In this document: positions 1 to 9,784 of the stretch, one piece after another
Layout of the letters: the number at the start of each line of letters is the position of its first letter
Numbering within the stretch: the stretch's first letter is position 1
From: a virus
Length of the DNA stretch: 64,000 bases
Virus record (IMG/VR): IMGVR_UViG_3300021964_000047
Coordinates: 1 to 64,000 of that record
Direction: 5' to 3' (one strand)
Position numbers and translations under genes: made by a program
The notes under the pieces: generated by a model
Seen by the model: the letters and a program-made list of their open reading frames with translations, nothing else
Told to the model about the DNA's origin: nothing
The model's database searches: none

Positions 1-10
1 TTTGTTTTTA

Positions 11-24
11 ACTAATTATTGTAT
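11..24 (+). promoter_or_regulatory. Candidate late promoter motif
   Basis: The 14-mer ACTAATTATTGTAT lies 17 nt before the ATG at 42. The identical 14-mer occurs at 10841-10854, and close variants precede other virion genes. No TTGACA element is nearby. A phage-specific late promoter is inferred from recurrence and position only. Confidence 0.5.
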
Positions 25-41
25 AATTTAGGAGTTATAAA

Positions 42-275
42 ATGGGCAAATCTTTTAAAAGATATAAACTTAGAAAAAAATTAGAAGCACAAAACCAACC
101 AGAAGAAGTGGTCGCGCCTATTATTGAAGCAGCACCAGAACCAGTTGTTGAAGAAGCACCTGCTCCTGCGCCTGCTATTGAAGAAGCGGCAGCACCGGTT
201 GCCGAAGAAGTTGCCGAAGATACAAAGCCAAAAAGAAGAAGCAAGAAGAAGTCATCAAAGTCTTCAAAAGAATAA
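42..275 (+). CDS. Small Ala/Pro/Glu-rich protein of the virion block
   Basis: This 77-residue protein has a basic N-terminus (MGKSFKRYKLRKK), a long low-complexity middle of Ala, Pro and Glu, and a Lys/Ser-rich C-terminus. It shows no enzymatic motif and should be largely disordered. The ATG is preceded by TTTAGGAG at good spacing and by a candidate late promoter, so it is likely made late with the structural genes that follow. A decoration or assembly-accessory role is possible, but the sequence does not show it. Confidence 0.7.
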   Translation: MGKSFKRYKLRKKLEAQNQPEEVVAPIIEAAPEPVVEEAPAPAPAIEEAAAPVAEEVAEDTKPKRRSKKKSSKSSKE

Positions 276-296
276 AGGGAATCAAGGCCCTCTTTT
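276..296 (+). terminator. Weak terminator-like hairpin
   Basis: A short AGGG/CCCT stem with an 8-nt loop follows the stop codon directly and is followed by CTTTT. The stem is only 4 bp, so termination would be inefficient. It sits just before the next candidate late promoter. Confidence 0.3.
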
Positions 297-297
297 A

Positions 298-311
298 ACT
301 ATTTACTATGA
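298..311 (+). promoter_or_regulatory. Candidate late promoter motif
   Basis: ACTATTTACTATGA is a variant of the recurring ACTA(A/T)TTA motif. It ends just before the GGAGGG ribosome site of the gene at 327. Confidence 0.45.
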
Positions 312-326
312 TCGGAGGGTTCATGC

Positions 327-1568
327 ATGGCATTTCCAACTTTAACACCAACTTCACAACAATCAGCAATTATTCTTCCACCAACAGGAACGGTAGGTGA
401 TGTTTTAACATCCCTGCCTTTTGGCATTTATACAACCGATGCTTTCCTGTCCGGTGCCGCAGATCAAGTTGCTTATACATACCGAAAGCTAGGCGGTGAT
501 GTTCTTGATCTCGAGATCAAAGCAGAAAATGTTTATGCAAATTATGAAGAAGCCGTTTTAGAATATTCTTATTTGATTAACCTTCATCAAGCAAAGAATA
601 CTCTTGGTTCTGTATTAGGTAATCCAACAGGCTCATTTGACGAAGACGGCAATATTACAGCCGGACAATCAGGTGTTGAGCTAAAATATCCAAAGTTCAA
701 CTTTGGTTACGCAATGAAAGTAGGTTCGCAATTCTCGCATGAAGCAGGAATTGGCGGATCTCTTCCTATTTACTCAGCCTCTTTTGATACAGTTGTTAAT
801 CAACAAGATTATGATCTTCAAGCAATTGTTTCCTCATCAGCAGAAGCCGGCGGTGTTCCTTATGAGGATATTGACAGAACAAAAAGAATCGTAATTAGAG
901 ATGTATTTTATCTTTCTCCTCGACAAATGTGGAGATTCTATGGTTATTATGGCGGATTAAACGTTGTTGGTAACCTTAACTCATATGGACAATTCGCAGA
1001 TGATTCAACATGGCAGGTTGTTCCTGCTTGGCAAAATAAACTGCAAGCTATTCAATACGAAGATCATCTTTATACACGAACCTCTCATTATTCATATGAA
1101 ATTATCAACAATAATCTTCGGCTTTTCCCAACACCTGACTCGGTTTCACCAGAAAAGTTCTGGTTCCGCTTCTCAATTCGTGATTCATCTTGGGAAGATG
1201 ATTATAATGATGGTCAAGACGGCGTAAATAACATGAATACGCTTCCATTCGAGAACATTGCTTTTGAAAATATCAATTCAATTGGAAAGCAATGGATTAG
1301 ACGCTTTGCTTTGGCTCTAAGCAAGGAAACATTAGGCCAAGTTCGCTCAAAATTTGGCAATAATGTGCCAATTCCCGGTGACAATGTAACTCTTAATGGT
1401 TCAGACCTTCTAAGCCAAGCAAAAGAAGAACAAGACAAATTACGCACAGAATTGAAAGAACAATTAGACCTTATGACCTACGATAAACTTATCGAGACAG
1501 ACAAAAATATTGTCGACAACACAAATAACATTCAAAAATATGTTCCTTTAGGAATCTTTGTGGGGTAA
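327..1568 (+). CDS. Probable neck / head-tail connector protein
   Basis: A 413-residue virion protein. The ATG at 327 has GGAGGG 7 nt upstream, which favours it over an out-of-frame ATG at 323. The N-terminal third contains an acidic helical stretch (ENVYANYEEAVLEYS, about residues 72-86) followed by INLHQAKN. I associate this pattern with neck or virion structural proteins of T4-like marine phages. It is followed by other neck-type genes and then the sheath, so a role at the portal-tail junction (T4 gp13 position) fits. Exact orthology cannot be shown here. The C-terminus is a charged, probably coiled-coil segment. Confidence 0.55.
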   Translation: MAFPTLTPTSQQSAIILPPTGTVGDVLTSLPFGIYTTDAFLSGAADQVAYTYRKLGGDVLDLEIKAENVYANYEEAVLEYSYLINLHQAKNTLGSVLGNPTGSFDEDGNITAGQSGVELKYPKFNFGYAMKVGSQFSHEAGIGGSLPIYSASFDTVVNQQDYDLQAIVSSSAEAGGVPYEDIDRTKRIVIRDVFYLSPRQMWRFYGYYGGLNVVGNLNSYGQFADDSTWQVVPAWQNKLQAIQYEDHLYTRTSHYSYEIINNNLRLFPTPDSVSPEKFWFRFSIRDSSWEDDYNDGQDGVNNMNTLPFENIAFENINSIGKQWIRRFALALSKETLGQVRSKFGNNVPIPGDNVTLNGSDLLSQAKEEQDKLRTELKEQLDLMTYDKLIETDKNIVDNTNNIQKYVPLGIFVG

Positions 1569-1570
1569 TC

Positions 1571-4153
1571 ATGAAAGTAAAAGTAAATAACAAAAATAAA
1601 AAGCAAGTTTTAACAGAAATAAACGAAGACGAGTACGCATTAATAGAAGATGCATTAGAGATTCCTATTTCGGAGCTTCCTTATTCAAATATCTTTGGAA
1701 ATAGATACCGTGTTCTTGGCGACTTTGAAACCGTCAATAAGGGCCATCCAATTTATGAGATGATTAAATTTTTTGAAGATAATGATTGGGTTTTGAATAC
1801 ACAAGAAGGTAATAAGTCTCTAACATTCAGCAAAACTTGGGAATATAAGAGACCAAATCCAGAAAATAGAATGGAAATCAGCAGAACTTTTCAAACAAAG
1901 TCAATTACTTTAAAGCTTCAAAACCTTATACCGAAGATGATTGCTTTTTATACAGAATCGCTCCCAAAATTATATAAACAATATTTTGATGCTTTTAAAA
2001 TTGCCACCCAATTAAAGAGAAAAGCATACGATCTTATGGCTGGTACAGATACAGACGAAGGCTATCAAGAATGGTATAAAGCCAATGAAGCTTTTCAAAA
2101 AGCAAAGATGTTTGAGGTTCAAAAATCTGCTACAATGAGAAGCACAATTAATAAGTTTCTCGGAAGAGGTTATAAAAGAATTCCAGCAGTGCAAATAGCA
2201 GACCCAAGTTCTCCTTTGAATGCTCCTATAATTGAGAAATTGCAAAGCTTTCAAAAAGCAGTCTCTGATGAAGCACAGCTTTATAGATGGCAACAAGATC
2301 ATGGCGATCTTTTTATACCTTGCTATGTTATATTCTCGAGACATCCTATCGATGTTTTCAGAATGTCAGATCATGTCCAGATTAAGTCCTGTCATACCCC
2401 TCCGTCATCAGCAGGCGAGGTTAAATTTGATCAATTTAATATTTGTGCTTTGGCAGAGGCTTGGGCTAATGGAATGATTGCCTATGCTGTTGAGGTTAAA
2501 CAATTTAAAGAAAATAATATTCAACCAACTCAACAAGATATCGATCAATACGAAGACTCGGAACTTTTCTGGGACAGAACTCGGGGAGAGGGTGTTATTT
2601 CTCCTATTGCTCGTGTAAGAATTAGAAATACTTCCTTTACAGACCCAGAAACAGGCGAGGTAACTCAAATCGGAGTTCCGGATCAGAAAGTTTATGGCAC
2701 AGACATCGGAGGCTTTAAAGAATACGTTCGAAGTCACATCACCGGAATTCAAAAGTCTTCACTTCAGAAAATATTTAACTCAACCGTCGAGGCAGGAACC
2801 GGCAAATATTCTATTCCTCTGGAAAACTTTGAGAGATTCGGCGGAAGTTATGAAGATACTGGTGCCGCTGTTAGACACAATTTGCCTTTGATGTTTGCGA
2901 CTGCTCTTGATTTTGAAGCCGAAGGTATCGAGACTAGCGGCTATATTAAATACGATAAAAGCATTCAAAACGAACTAGAAGAGAAAGCTGGAGAAAGCGG
3001 GGCATCTTTGGATATATTGCAACTCCAAGCCGATGATGAAGCCGAGGCCGCCAGTCGCAATACAAGATGGCATTTTGATGTTTCCTTGGATTTAGATTAC
3101 GAAGGCGATGTTTATATCGAGGAAATTTTACTTACAGTGTTCGCTATTCTCCCAGATTCTGTCAATGTCGGAGACAATTATACAGCAATCAACGAAGCGT
3201 TTGCAGATTATATAGATAAATTTAATCTTTATTGGGGTAATGAAGAAGTAGAACCAGACTCTATTGCGGCTTATGCCCCTTCTACTTTTATGACTCATAA
3301 TTTCACAAAGCCTTTTATTGCGATTAGATATCCAAATTTAGCTGAGATTTCTTATAATATGGGAGATAGAATTGCTTTCGGAGAACTTCCAGAAGCACTT
3401 GCAAATATGGCGGATACTTCAAGAAATGGCGGCTTAAACCTTAATCTTGTAACTGATCCTTATATTGAAGATGCTTTCGATGCCGTTGCAAGAGACATTT
3501 GTGCTTTACGAGATTTCTATGATGATCCCGAATGGTATTTAAATCAAGCTTATCACCAAACTTTAGATGAAAGCGAATGGCTTATTGATTCTGTTAGCGA
3601 AGGCGAAACAATGACAATGCTTGAGATTATCGAAGAAGTTTCATATGATACTATAATGAATATTGATTTAAAGCAACTTATTGAACGCGGCAAATATACC
3701 CCAAAACAAGCAGCAGCTATACTTATTGCTATTGGCGAAAGCCAAGATTTTCAACAATGGCTTATTCGCGAAATCAACAAAGAATGTCAAATAGCTGCTG
3801 GAAATGGCGAGTCTTTCGTTAATAATAATGAAACTGTTATTCCTTTTACAATAGATGGGCCTCAAACATACCAAACAGTCGAAGATGTCGTGGCCGCTAT
3901 TGAAGTTGCTGGTGATGATTCGTGGTCAAGTGTCGAGGATCATTTTCAATTAAAAATGACAATAACAAAAGACCAAATTGACTCGAAAGAAAAATTCCTT
4001 GCTCTTTATTCTCTTTTATCGCAATACGACCAAGACGAAATGGCAACCTTGATTTTAGCTGATGGCGACGAAATAAAGAATTTGTTTCCAGCAGAACCAC
4101 AAGCCGTAACCGAAAACAAAAGACGAATGAAGATTCGCATGCTCCGAGGATAG
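1571..4153 (+). CDS. Large uncharacterised protein inside the neck gene cluster
   Basis: An 860-residue protein of unknown function that starts 2 nt after the previous stop. About residues 255-400 hold a recognisable pattern: RHPIDVFRMSD, then SCH, then a helix ending in GMIAYAV, then ARVRIRN and a Tyr-Gly. I have seen similar RHP-D-MS...SC...AYLV...R-I-I arrangements in unannotated phage proteins but cannot name the fold. The rest is mixed alpha/beta and acidic, with no transmembrane segment or Walker motif. A virion or virion-associated enzymatic role is inferred only from its place between two neck-type genes. Confidence 0.75.
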   Translation: MKVKVNNKNKKQVLTEINEDEYALIEDALEIPISELPYSNIFGNRYRVLGDFETVNKGHPIYEMIKFFEDNDWVLNTQEGNKSLTFSKTWEYKRPNPENRMEISRTFQTKSITLKLQNLIPKMIAFYTESLPKLYKQYFDAFKIATQLKRKAYDLMAGTDTDEGYQEWYKANEAFQKAKMFEVQKSATMRSTINKFLGRGYKRIPAVQIADPSSPLNAPIIEKLQSFQKAVSDEAQLYRWQQDHGDLFIPCYVIFSRHPIDVFRMSDHVQIKSCHTPPSSAGEVKFDQFNICALAEAWANGMIAYAVEVKQFKENNIQPTQQDIDQYEDSELFWDRTRGEGVISPIARVRIRNTSFTDPETGEVTQIGVPDQKVYGTDIGGFKEYVRSHITGIQKSSLQKIFNSTVEAGTGKYSIPLENFERFGGSYEDTGAAVRHNLPLMFATALDFEAEGIETSGYIKYDKSIQNELEEKAGESGASLDILQLQADDEAEAASRNTRWHFDVSLDLDYEGDVYIEEILLTVFAILPDSVNVGDNYTAINEAFADYIDKFNLYWGNEEVEPDSIAAYAPSTFMTHNFTKPFIAIRYPNLAEISYNMGDRIAFGELPEALANMADTSRNGGLNLNLVTDPYIEDAFDAVARDICALRDFYDDPEWYLNQAYHQTLDESEWLIDSVSEGETMTMLEIIEEVSYDTIMNIDLKQLIERGKYTPKQAAAILIAIGESQDFQQWLIREINKECQIAAGNGESFVNNNETVIPFTIDGPQTYQTVEDVVAAIEVAGDDSWSSVEDHFQLKMTITKDQIDSKEKFLALYSLLSQYDQDEMATLILADGDEIKNLFPAEPQAVTENKRRMKIRMLRG

Positions 4154-4156
4154 TAA

Positions 4157-4651
4157 ATGTCAGAAGACAACAAATGGTCAAAGCCCGCATCCCCACCACC
4201 TCCTTTGTTTCTCGGAGAGAAGGAGCGAAACCTTGTTAAGCAGGTTAATGACGAGATTATTGAAAGAGTCATTGGCCAACAGGTCCTTTACTTTCCTATT
4301 GACATGTCTCGCACCAACTTTCATCCAATATATGGCGAGGCCATTGAAAAAACTTTTCTTCATCCAATAAGAGTCTATGCTTTGGTTGAATATGGTGGAG
4401 TTGAAACTTCTTTCCTTGAAAGTGTCGGTCTTGATAAAACAACCAATATTACAGTCAATTTTCATAAGCGAAGATTAACCGAGGATCAAGATCTTTTCGT
4501 TAGAGAAGGTGATTTCGTACGATACGGTGATATTTACTACGAGATAGTAAAACTTAACGAACCTAAGCAACTTTTTGGACAAATCGAGCATAGATTCGAG
4601 GTAACTGCAACCTGTATTAGAGCAAGAGACGGAGTATTCAACGGTGAGTGA
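4157..4651 (+). CDS. Neck protein, T4 gp14-like
   Basis: A 164-residue protein. Residues about 50-140 carry a pattern I associate with the T4 gp14 neck family: FHPIYGEAIEKTF, a strand with RVYALVEY, and REGDFVRYGDIYYEIVKL. In T4, gp13 and gp14 cap the head after DNA packaging and provide the site for tail joining. The gene overlaps the next one by 8 nt and lies in a typical neck-tail terminator-sheath order. Confidence 0.6.
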   Translation: MSEDNKWSKPASPPPPLFLGEKERNLVKQVNDEIIERVIGQQVLYFPIDMSRTNFHPIYGEAIEKTFLHPIRVYALVEYGGVETSFLESVGLDKTTNITVNFHKRRLTEDQDLFVREGDFVRYGDIYYEIVKLNEPKQLFGQIEHRFEVTATCIRARDGVFNGE

Positions 4652-5483
4652 AGTAGAAGAGATACCATTTTTGCCATCAACAATTGAAACCATTGATGTT
4701 GGTTTTTACAACTGGGTTAATGAAAGCTTGGATCTTCATACTAACACGAACTCTGGATGGAAAAAAGTACCTTGCTTATGGCTCTCGGCAGAAAGAGTTT
4801 TTCAAATCAAGAACGATAAAGATTTAAGAGATTCTTCTGGTAAGCTCAAATTGCCTTTGATTACAGTCACTAGAGAATCAATGGTGAAGGATCCATCTTT
4901 TAGAGGTACACATTATGCTCACTTGCCAGAGAATGGTGATTATAAAGGCGGCGCCACAATAGTCTCTAGAAGAATTGTGCAAGACAAAACAAGAAATTTT
5001 GCAAACGCAGATAAGGCTAGAGAATTAAAAAGCGGAGATGAGACAGGCAAATCAAATAATAAAAAAGTTGTTTATGAAACTATTGAAATGCCTGTTCCAA
5101 CGTACGTTACATGCAATTATAAAATTACAATTAGAACTGAATATTTACAACAAATGAATGAACTTGTCACACCTCTTATCACAAGAACCGGAGGCGTAAA
5201 TCATTTTCTTTTTTCAAATGATGGTCATCGCTTTGAAGCGTTCATTCAGCAAGATTTTAATCCGGATTCAAATATAACCAATCTAGGCGAAGATGAGCGT
5301 TATTTTCAAACCCAAATATCTATTAAAGTTCTCGGATATTTAATGGGTGAAGCCGGCAACAGAGAAAAGCCAAAAGTTGTCGTCAGAGAGAACTATGTTG
5401 AAGTAAAAATGAGCAGAGAAAGAGTGATGATTGGAGACCAATTACCTTGGAATACTGTAAATAAACAGAAATACCGCCAATAA
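4644..5483 (+). CDS. Tail sheath stabiliser / tail terminator, T4 gp15-like
   Basis: A 279-residue protein with a GTG start (GTGAGTGAAGTAG) overlapping the neck gene. The KVPCLWLSAERVFQIKND segment near residues 40-60, the later PVPTYVTCNYKITIRTEYL stretch near 148-166, and 'MNELVTPLITRTGG' match the layout of T4 gp15-type proteins. These cap the tail tube and sheath and join the tail to the neck. Immediate placement before the sheath gene supports this. I am confident of a tail-completion role but less so of strict gp15 orthology. Confidence 0.6.
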   Translation: MSEVEEIPFLPSTIETIDVGFYNWVNESLDLHTNTNSGWKKVPCLWLSAERVFQIKNDKDLRDSSGKLKLPLITVTRESMVKDPSFRGTHYAHLPENGDYKGGATIVSRRIVQDKTRNFANADKARELKSGDETGKSNNKKVVYETIEMPVPTYVTCNYKITIRTEYLQQMNELVTPLITRTGGVNHFLFSNDGHRFEAFIQQDFNPDSNITNLGEDERYFQTQISIKVLGYLMGEAGNREKPKVVVRENYVEVKMSRERVMIGDQLPWNTVNKQKYRQ

Positions 5484-5504
5484 TTACTATTGATCTTCAT
5501 CGAT

Positions 5505-5518
5505 ACTATTTAATATGA
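5505..5518 (+). promoter_or_regulatory. Candidate late promoter motif
   Basis: ACTATTTAATATGA lies in the 60-nt gap before the sheath gene. It matches the recurring late-type motif, here further from the start codon (about 26 nt) than elsewhere. Confidence 0.4.
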
Positions 5519-5543
5519 TTATAAGTTTATAAGGAGTATATTA

Positions 5544-8459
5544 ATGCCTAGAAAATTTGACTTTATTTCACCCGGCATCCAATTAACCGAGGTTGACCAA
5601 AGTACAGTTCCTGCGCAATTGCAAGACGATGGACCTCTTTTGATTGGACGTGCTCTCCGTGGCCCCTCAATGAAGCCAATCAAAGTTAATTCATTTGATG
5701 ATTTTGTTACCGTTTTCGGTAATCCTGTTTATGGTCCACAACCGGGCCCAATGGACGTTTGGAGACAAGGAAATACCATCGCTCCTACATATGCTGCCAT
5801 TGCTGCCGAAGCATGGCTCGCAGCAAATGATTCACCAGTCACATTTGTTCGACTTTTGGGCGAACAGTCAAACAACGCTTCAGCCGCTGGATATGCTGGG
5901 TGGGATGTCGATTCTGATAAATCATTAGGCCGCACTGACTATACTGAATGTGCTGGTGCTTTTGGTCTTTTCATTGGCCCATCTGGGAGTGGTGAGGTTG
6001 GTACCGGATCACTTGGCGCCATTATTTATTGTAATGCCGGAACTGTAGAATTAAAGGGCACTCCTGCTTATCTTGGAGTTTCCATAACTGGTTCTGCTAC
6101 TGTTTTTGAATCTTTGTCTAGCGCCGGCAATCAATCAACTTTTACTTTGATTATTAAAAACGCTTCTGGTACAATTGTTGAGGAAAAAGCAGTTGATTTT
6201 ACTCCCGGAAGTAAAAACTATATTAGATCTGTTTTAAATACAACTCCGCATAAGGTAAATACAACTATCAATGAACCAGCAGATGTATTAACTTATTGGT
6301 TAGGAGAGACATTTGAAGAATCTGTTGATACTGCGTTAAGAAACGCTTCTGCCACCGGTGCTGGAAATCAAATCGGTATTGTCCTAGGACTTGCTAGTGG
6401 TTCTATTGGCGAAACTAAGACAACAATAGCATCCGAATATGCAGATCACAGATTTGGTTCTATTGCCGCCAAATCTGGCTGGATTATTAATAGAGACCCA
6501 TCAGAAGCATCCGCTAACTATGATGCGGCCGCTGCTGAAAAACTTTTCCGCATTATTGCCCTTCATGAAGGTAAAGCATTTCAAGATCAATTCTATTGTG
6601 CAATTGAAAGCATTAAGTTGGGCACACAAATCATAAAAGATGGCACTTTCACTTTAAGTGTTTATGAGTGGGGAACAAATCGTCTTGTCGAACAATTTTC
6701 TAATCTTACTTTAAATCCTGTATCGGACAATTATATTCTTAAAAGAATTGGTGATATGAATATGGTATGGGATTCTAATGATAAAAAATTCAATATGGTT
6801 GGTAAATATAATAATCAATCAGATTATATTAGAATCGAGATGGCAGACGCTCTTAAGAATGATCAACCACCTCAAGATGAATATGCTGTGCCGTTTGGTT
6901 TCATTGGCCCACAAAAATTTAAACCTTTTGTTTTGTCCGGAAGTCATGACGCTCCATTAGTCGAAGATCAATCAGCAGATTTCCTTGATGCAATGGTTTT
7001 AGGATCTGGTAGTACTCCCGGAAATACAGATGCTTTTGATACACTTGATGATAACGATTCTTTTGTTTTGTTATCAAATGCAACATCAAGCTTAAATGGT
7101 CGCGTAGTTTGTTTTGATTGGCCTTCGTTGAGATTGACAACTATCAATTCAAAAGGTTCAACAAATACAAGTTATAGAGCAACCGATCTTTTTGGTGTAA
7201 ATCAGCATCTTTCAGCTTCAAATGCTTTGGATCAAGGATTTAAAGATTTGATACGTGCAATGCCAAGAGGTTTTGATCTTCATACAAATAGCGGTGTACC
7301 CGGTCGTGCAACGGAAACTTCATTTATCTTTTCATTAGATGAAGTTGTTTATGATGCTAATAGTAACTTAGGTTATTATCTCTCTGGTTCTAGGGCAGCG
7401 GGAACTTCTTATACTGCTGTTAATGATGATCAAGCTCTATTAGATGCAAAAATCAAACAATTTACAGTTCCACTCTTCGGTGGTTTTGACGGACTAAATA
7501 TCACAGAATTAGAACCGTTCAATAATGGAGATATTGGGACAGCAGAAGATACAAGCTATACTTATTATTCTCTTAATAAGGCACTTGATATAGCCGAAGA
7601 TCCTGAGAATGTTGAAATGGACCTTCTTTTGATGCCCGGTATTAATAAAGAAGATCTAACGAACAGAATGATTGACATCTGTAATGATAGACAAGATTCT
7701 CTTGCTATTATTGATCTTGATGCTTATACTCCTGCTTCCGAGACCACTCCTACACTAGAAGGAAAGAAATCTCTTGCAAGTGTTATCTCTGGTGTTCGTT
7801 CTAGAAACTTTGATTCCTCATACGCTGCTGCTTATCATCCATGGGTTCGAGTTCAGCAGAAAGGCGACACAGTTGTGACTCCTGTTCCTCCTTCAGTTGC
7901 TGCTTGCGGTGCTCTTGCAAGATCTCAAGCATTGAGTGCTCCTTGGTTTGCTCCTGCCGGATTCAATCGTGGTGGACTTACAAACCTCGGCGGGAATGCT
8001 GGTCCGAGCGTTCTCTCTGTTGTTGAGACCATGAACAAAGCAAATCGTGATGATCTTTACGAACTTGATATTAACCCAATTGCTCGACTTCAAGGAGAAT
8101 TTGTGATCTTCGGTCAGAAGACACTTCAACAAACTCCATCGGCTCTTGACAGAATCAACGTTCGTCGCATGATGATTTATCTTAAGAAGAGAATCGGCAG
8201 AATTGCTAACACTATCCTGTTCGACCAGAACATCCAAGTTACTTGGAACAAGTTCAAGAGCAGAGCAGAACGTGTGCTTAATAGAATTAAAGCACGAGGC
8301 GGAATCACAGAGTTCAAAGTTATTCTTGATTCAAGCACGACCACTCCAGATCTTCAGGACAGAAACATCCTATATGCCAAGATCTATGTGAAGCCAGCCA
8401 AAGCAATCGAGTTTATTGCAGTTGACTTTGTAATCACGAGATCCGGAGTTCAATTCTAA
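5544..8459 (+). CDS. Tail sheath protein (gp18-like)
   Basis: The contractile tail sheath subunit, which assembles around the tail tube and shortens on infection. At 971 residues it is much longer than T4 gp18 (659), with the extra length in the middle. The N-terminus (FISPGIQLTEVDQST) and the C-terminal domain (YAKIYVKPAKAIEFI, then DFVITRSG) are typical of sheath families and form the interlocking core. The ATG has an AAGGAG site. A late-type motif precedes it and two tail tube genes follow. Codon use becomes visibly less AT-rich in the last 700 nt, the conserved core. Confidence 0.93.
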   Translation: MPRKFDFISPGIQLTEVDQSTVPAQLQDDGPLLIGRALRGPSMKPIKVNSFDDFVTVFGNPVYGPQPGPMDVWRQGNTIAPTYAAIAAEAWLAANDSPVTFVRLLGEQSNNASAAGYAGWDVDSDKSLGRTDYTECAGAFGLFIGPSGSGEVGTGSLGAIIYCNAGTVELKGTPAYLGVSITGSATVFESLSSAGNQSTFTLIIKNASGTIVEEKAVDFTPGSKNYIRSVLNTTPHKVNTTINEPADVLTYWLGETFEESVDTALRNASATGAGNQIGIVLGLASGSIGETKTTIASEYADHRFGSIAAKSGWIINRDPSEASANYDAAAAEKLFRIIALHEGKAFQDQFYCAIESIKLGTQIIKDGTFTLSVYEWGTNRLVEQFSNLTLNPVSDNYILKRIGDMNMVWDSNDKKFNMVGKYNNQSDYIRIEMADALKNDQPPQDEYAVPFGFIGPQKFKPFVLSGSHDAPLVEDQSADFLDAMVLGSGSTPGNTDAFDTLDDNDSFVLLSNATSSLNGRVVCFDWPSLRLTTINSKGSTNTSYRATDLFGVNQHLSASNALDQGFKDLIRAMPRGFDLHTNSGVPGRATETSFIFSLDEVVYDANSNLGYYLSGSRAAGTSYTAVNDDQALLDAKIKQFTVPLFGGFDGLNITELEPFNNGDIGTAEDTSYTYYSLNKALDIAEDPENVEMDLLLMPGINKEDLTNRMIDICNDRQDSLAIIDLDAYTPASETTPTLEGKKSLASVISGVRSRNFDSSYAAAYHPWVRVQQKGDTVVTPVPPSVAACGALARSQALSAPWFAPAGFNRGGLTNLGGNAGPSVLSVVETMNKANRDDLYELDINPIARLQGEFVIFGQKTLQQTPSALDRINVRRMMIYLKKRIGRIANTILFDQNIQVTWNKFKSRAERVLNRIKARGGITEFKVILDSSTTTPDLQDRNILYAKIYVKPAKAIEFIAVDFVITRSGVQF

Positions 8460-8467
8460 TGATCTAT

Positions 8468-8481
8468 ACTAATTACAATAA
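8468..8481 (+). promoter_or_regulatory. Candidate late promoter motif
   Basis: ACTAATTACAATAA lies 9 nt after the sheath stop and just before the AAGGGAG ribosome site of the tail tube gene. It would give the tube gene its own late transcript. Confidence 0.45.
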
Positions 8482-8496
8482 AGGGAGATTAATATA

Positions 8497-9159
8497 ATGG
8501 CTTTTTGGACTTCAGCAGGTGTAGAACCTAAAAGAAACTTTAGATTTAGGGTATCATTTATTTCGCAAAACCCTAGCGGCAATACTGTTATTGAAGGTGT
8601 TCTTTGGTGGGCAAAAACTGTAACGACTCCATCCTTTGATGTTGGCGAAACAGAACATCATTATCTTGGTGGCAAATATTACTTCCCCGGAAAAGTGTCT
8701 TGGTCCGAGGTATCAATGACTTTAGTTGATCCTATTTCTCCTGATGCAGTTGGAATTATGAACCAGATTTTAAAAAACTCAGGTTATATGATTCCCGATA
8801 GTACCGCAGATAACCAGTTTCACACCATTTCAAAAAATGCTTCCATTGCAGCCGGTCTTCAACTTATCGTTATTGAGGTTTTAAGGGCTGACGGTGCACC
8901 TGTTGAAAAATGGACTCTTAATCAGCCATTTATTAAATCAGCAAAGTTTGGAGATCTTGATTATTCAAATGAAGATTTGAGAACAGTTGATTTGACAATC
9001 AGATATGATTGGGCTTCTTGTGAGTTTGGTGAGGGTGCTGATCCGGATCTCGTAAATTCACGTTACTTCCTAGCAGGCGATACTCCGGCTGATGGTGCTG
9101 ATTATTCACCAGATGCTACTGGTAGAGAGATTCCAAACAATCCAGATTACGGATCCTAA
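8497..9159 (+). CDS. Tail tube protein, copy 1 (gp19-like)
   Basis: A 220-residue tail tube subunit, compared with 163 in T4 gp19. The start MAFWTSAGVEPKRNFRFRV, the WWAKTVTTPSFDVGE segment and the later 'FGDLDYSNEDLRTVDLTIRYDWA' region are typical of the T4-like tube family. It forms the inner tube inside the sheath. A second, related tube gene follows 10 nt later, so this phage probably uses two tube-type proteins, for example a main tube and a terminal or initiator ring. Confidence 0.92.
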   Translation: MAFWTSAGVEPKRNFRFRVSFISQNPSGNTVIEGVLWWAKTVTTPSFDVGETEHHYLGGKYYFPGKVSWSEVSMTLVDPISPDAVGIMNQILKNSGYMIPDSTADNQFHTISKNASIAAGLQLIVIEVLRADGAPVEKWTLNQPFIKSAKFGDLDYSNEDLRTVDLTIRYDWASCEFGEGADPDLVNSRYFLAGDTPADGADYSPDATGREIPNNPDYGS

Positions 9160-9169
9160 TAGAGGTTAA

Positions 9170-9784
9170 ATGGCTTTTTGGACCGACAACGCAGCCCCTA
9201 AAAGACAATATCGCTTCTCCATTCTTGATTCAAACGAGGGTGGAGAAGGTATTTGGTATTGGGCCAAGTCGGTTACAAAGCCATCATTCGAGATCTCAAC
9301 AAACGAATATCAACTTATAAATCATAAATTTAAATATCCCGGCACTCTAACGTGGAATGATATAACAATATCGATTGTTGACACAGCAGATAAGACGCAA
9401 TTGCTGCTAAATAAAGTATTCAATTTCGGTTATATTTACCCTGACTACCAAAACATAACCGAGTACATAGATGGCATATCTAAATCGCAATCTTCTGCTT
9501 ATTTTGATGAATTTTTGATTAATCAATTAGATGCTGCGGGCAATGCTCTTGAATCGTGGAGATTGCACGGAGCAATTTTAAAATCTGTAAATTTTGGAAG
9601 CCTTGATTATTCTTCTGAAGATTTGGTGACAATTGAATTAACAATAACATATGACTGGGCCCAAATAGAACAATTAACTGAACAGCCAATGGCTGCACCT
9701 GTAACTGTTGATAATGTCCAAGGTGGACAAATGGTAACACAAGATGGTGCAAGCAATACTGTTGGACCCAACCCTGTAGCATAA
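9170..9784 (+). CDS. Tail tube protein, copy 2 (gp19-like paralogue)
   Basis: This 204-residue paralogue of the preceding gene shares the MAFWTDNAAPKRQYRFS start, a 'WYWAKSVTKPSFEIS' segment and a C-terminal 'NFGSLDYSSEDLVTIELTI' region. It ends in a short Ala/Pro/Gln-rich tail. Duplicate tube genes are known in several marine T4-like phages. One copy may be a specialised ring at the baseplate or neck end. The ribosome site is AGAGG. Confidence 0.9.
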   Translation: MAFWTDNAAPKRQYRFSILDSNEGGEGIWYWAKSVTKPSFEISTNEYQLINHKFKYPGTLTWNDITISIVDTADKTQLLLNKVFNFGYIYPDYQNITEYIDGISKSQSSAYFDEFLINQLDAAGNALESWRLHGAILKSVNFGSLDYSSEDLVTIELTITYDWAQIEQLTEQPMAAPVTVDNVQGGQMVTQDGASNTVGPNPVA

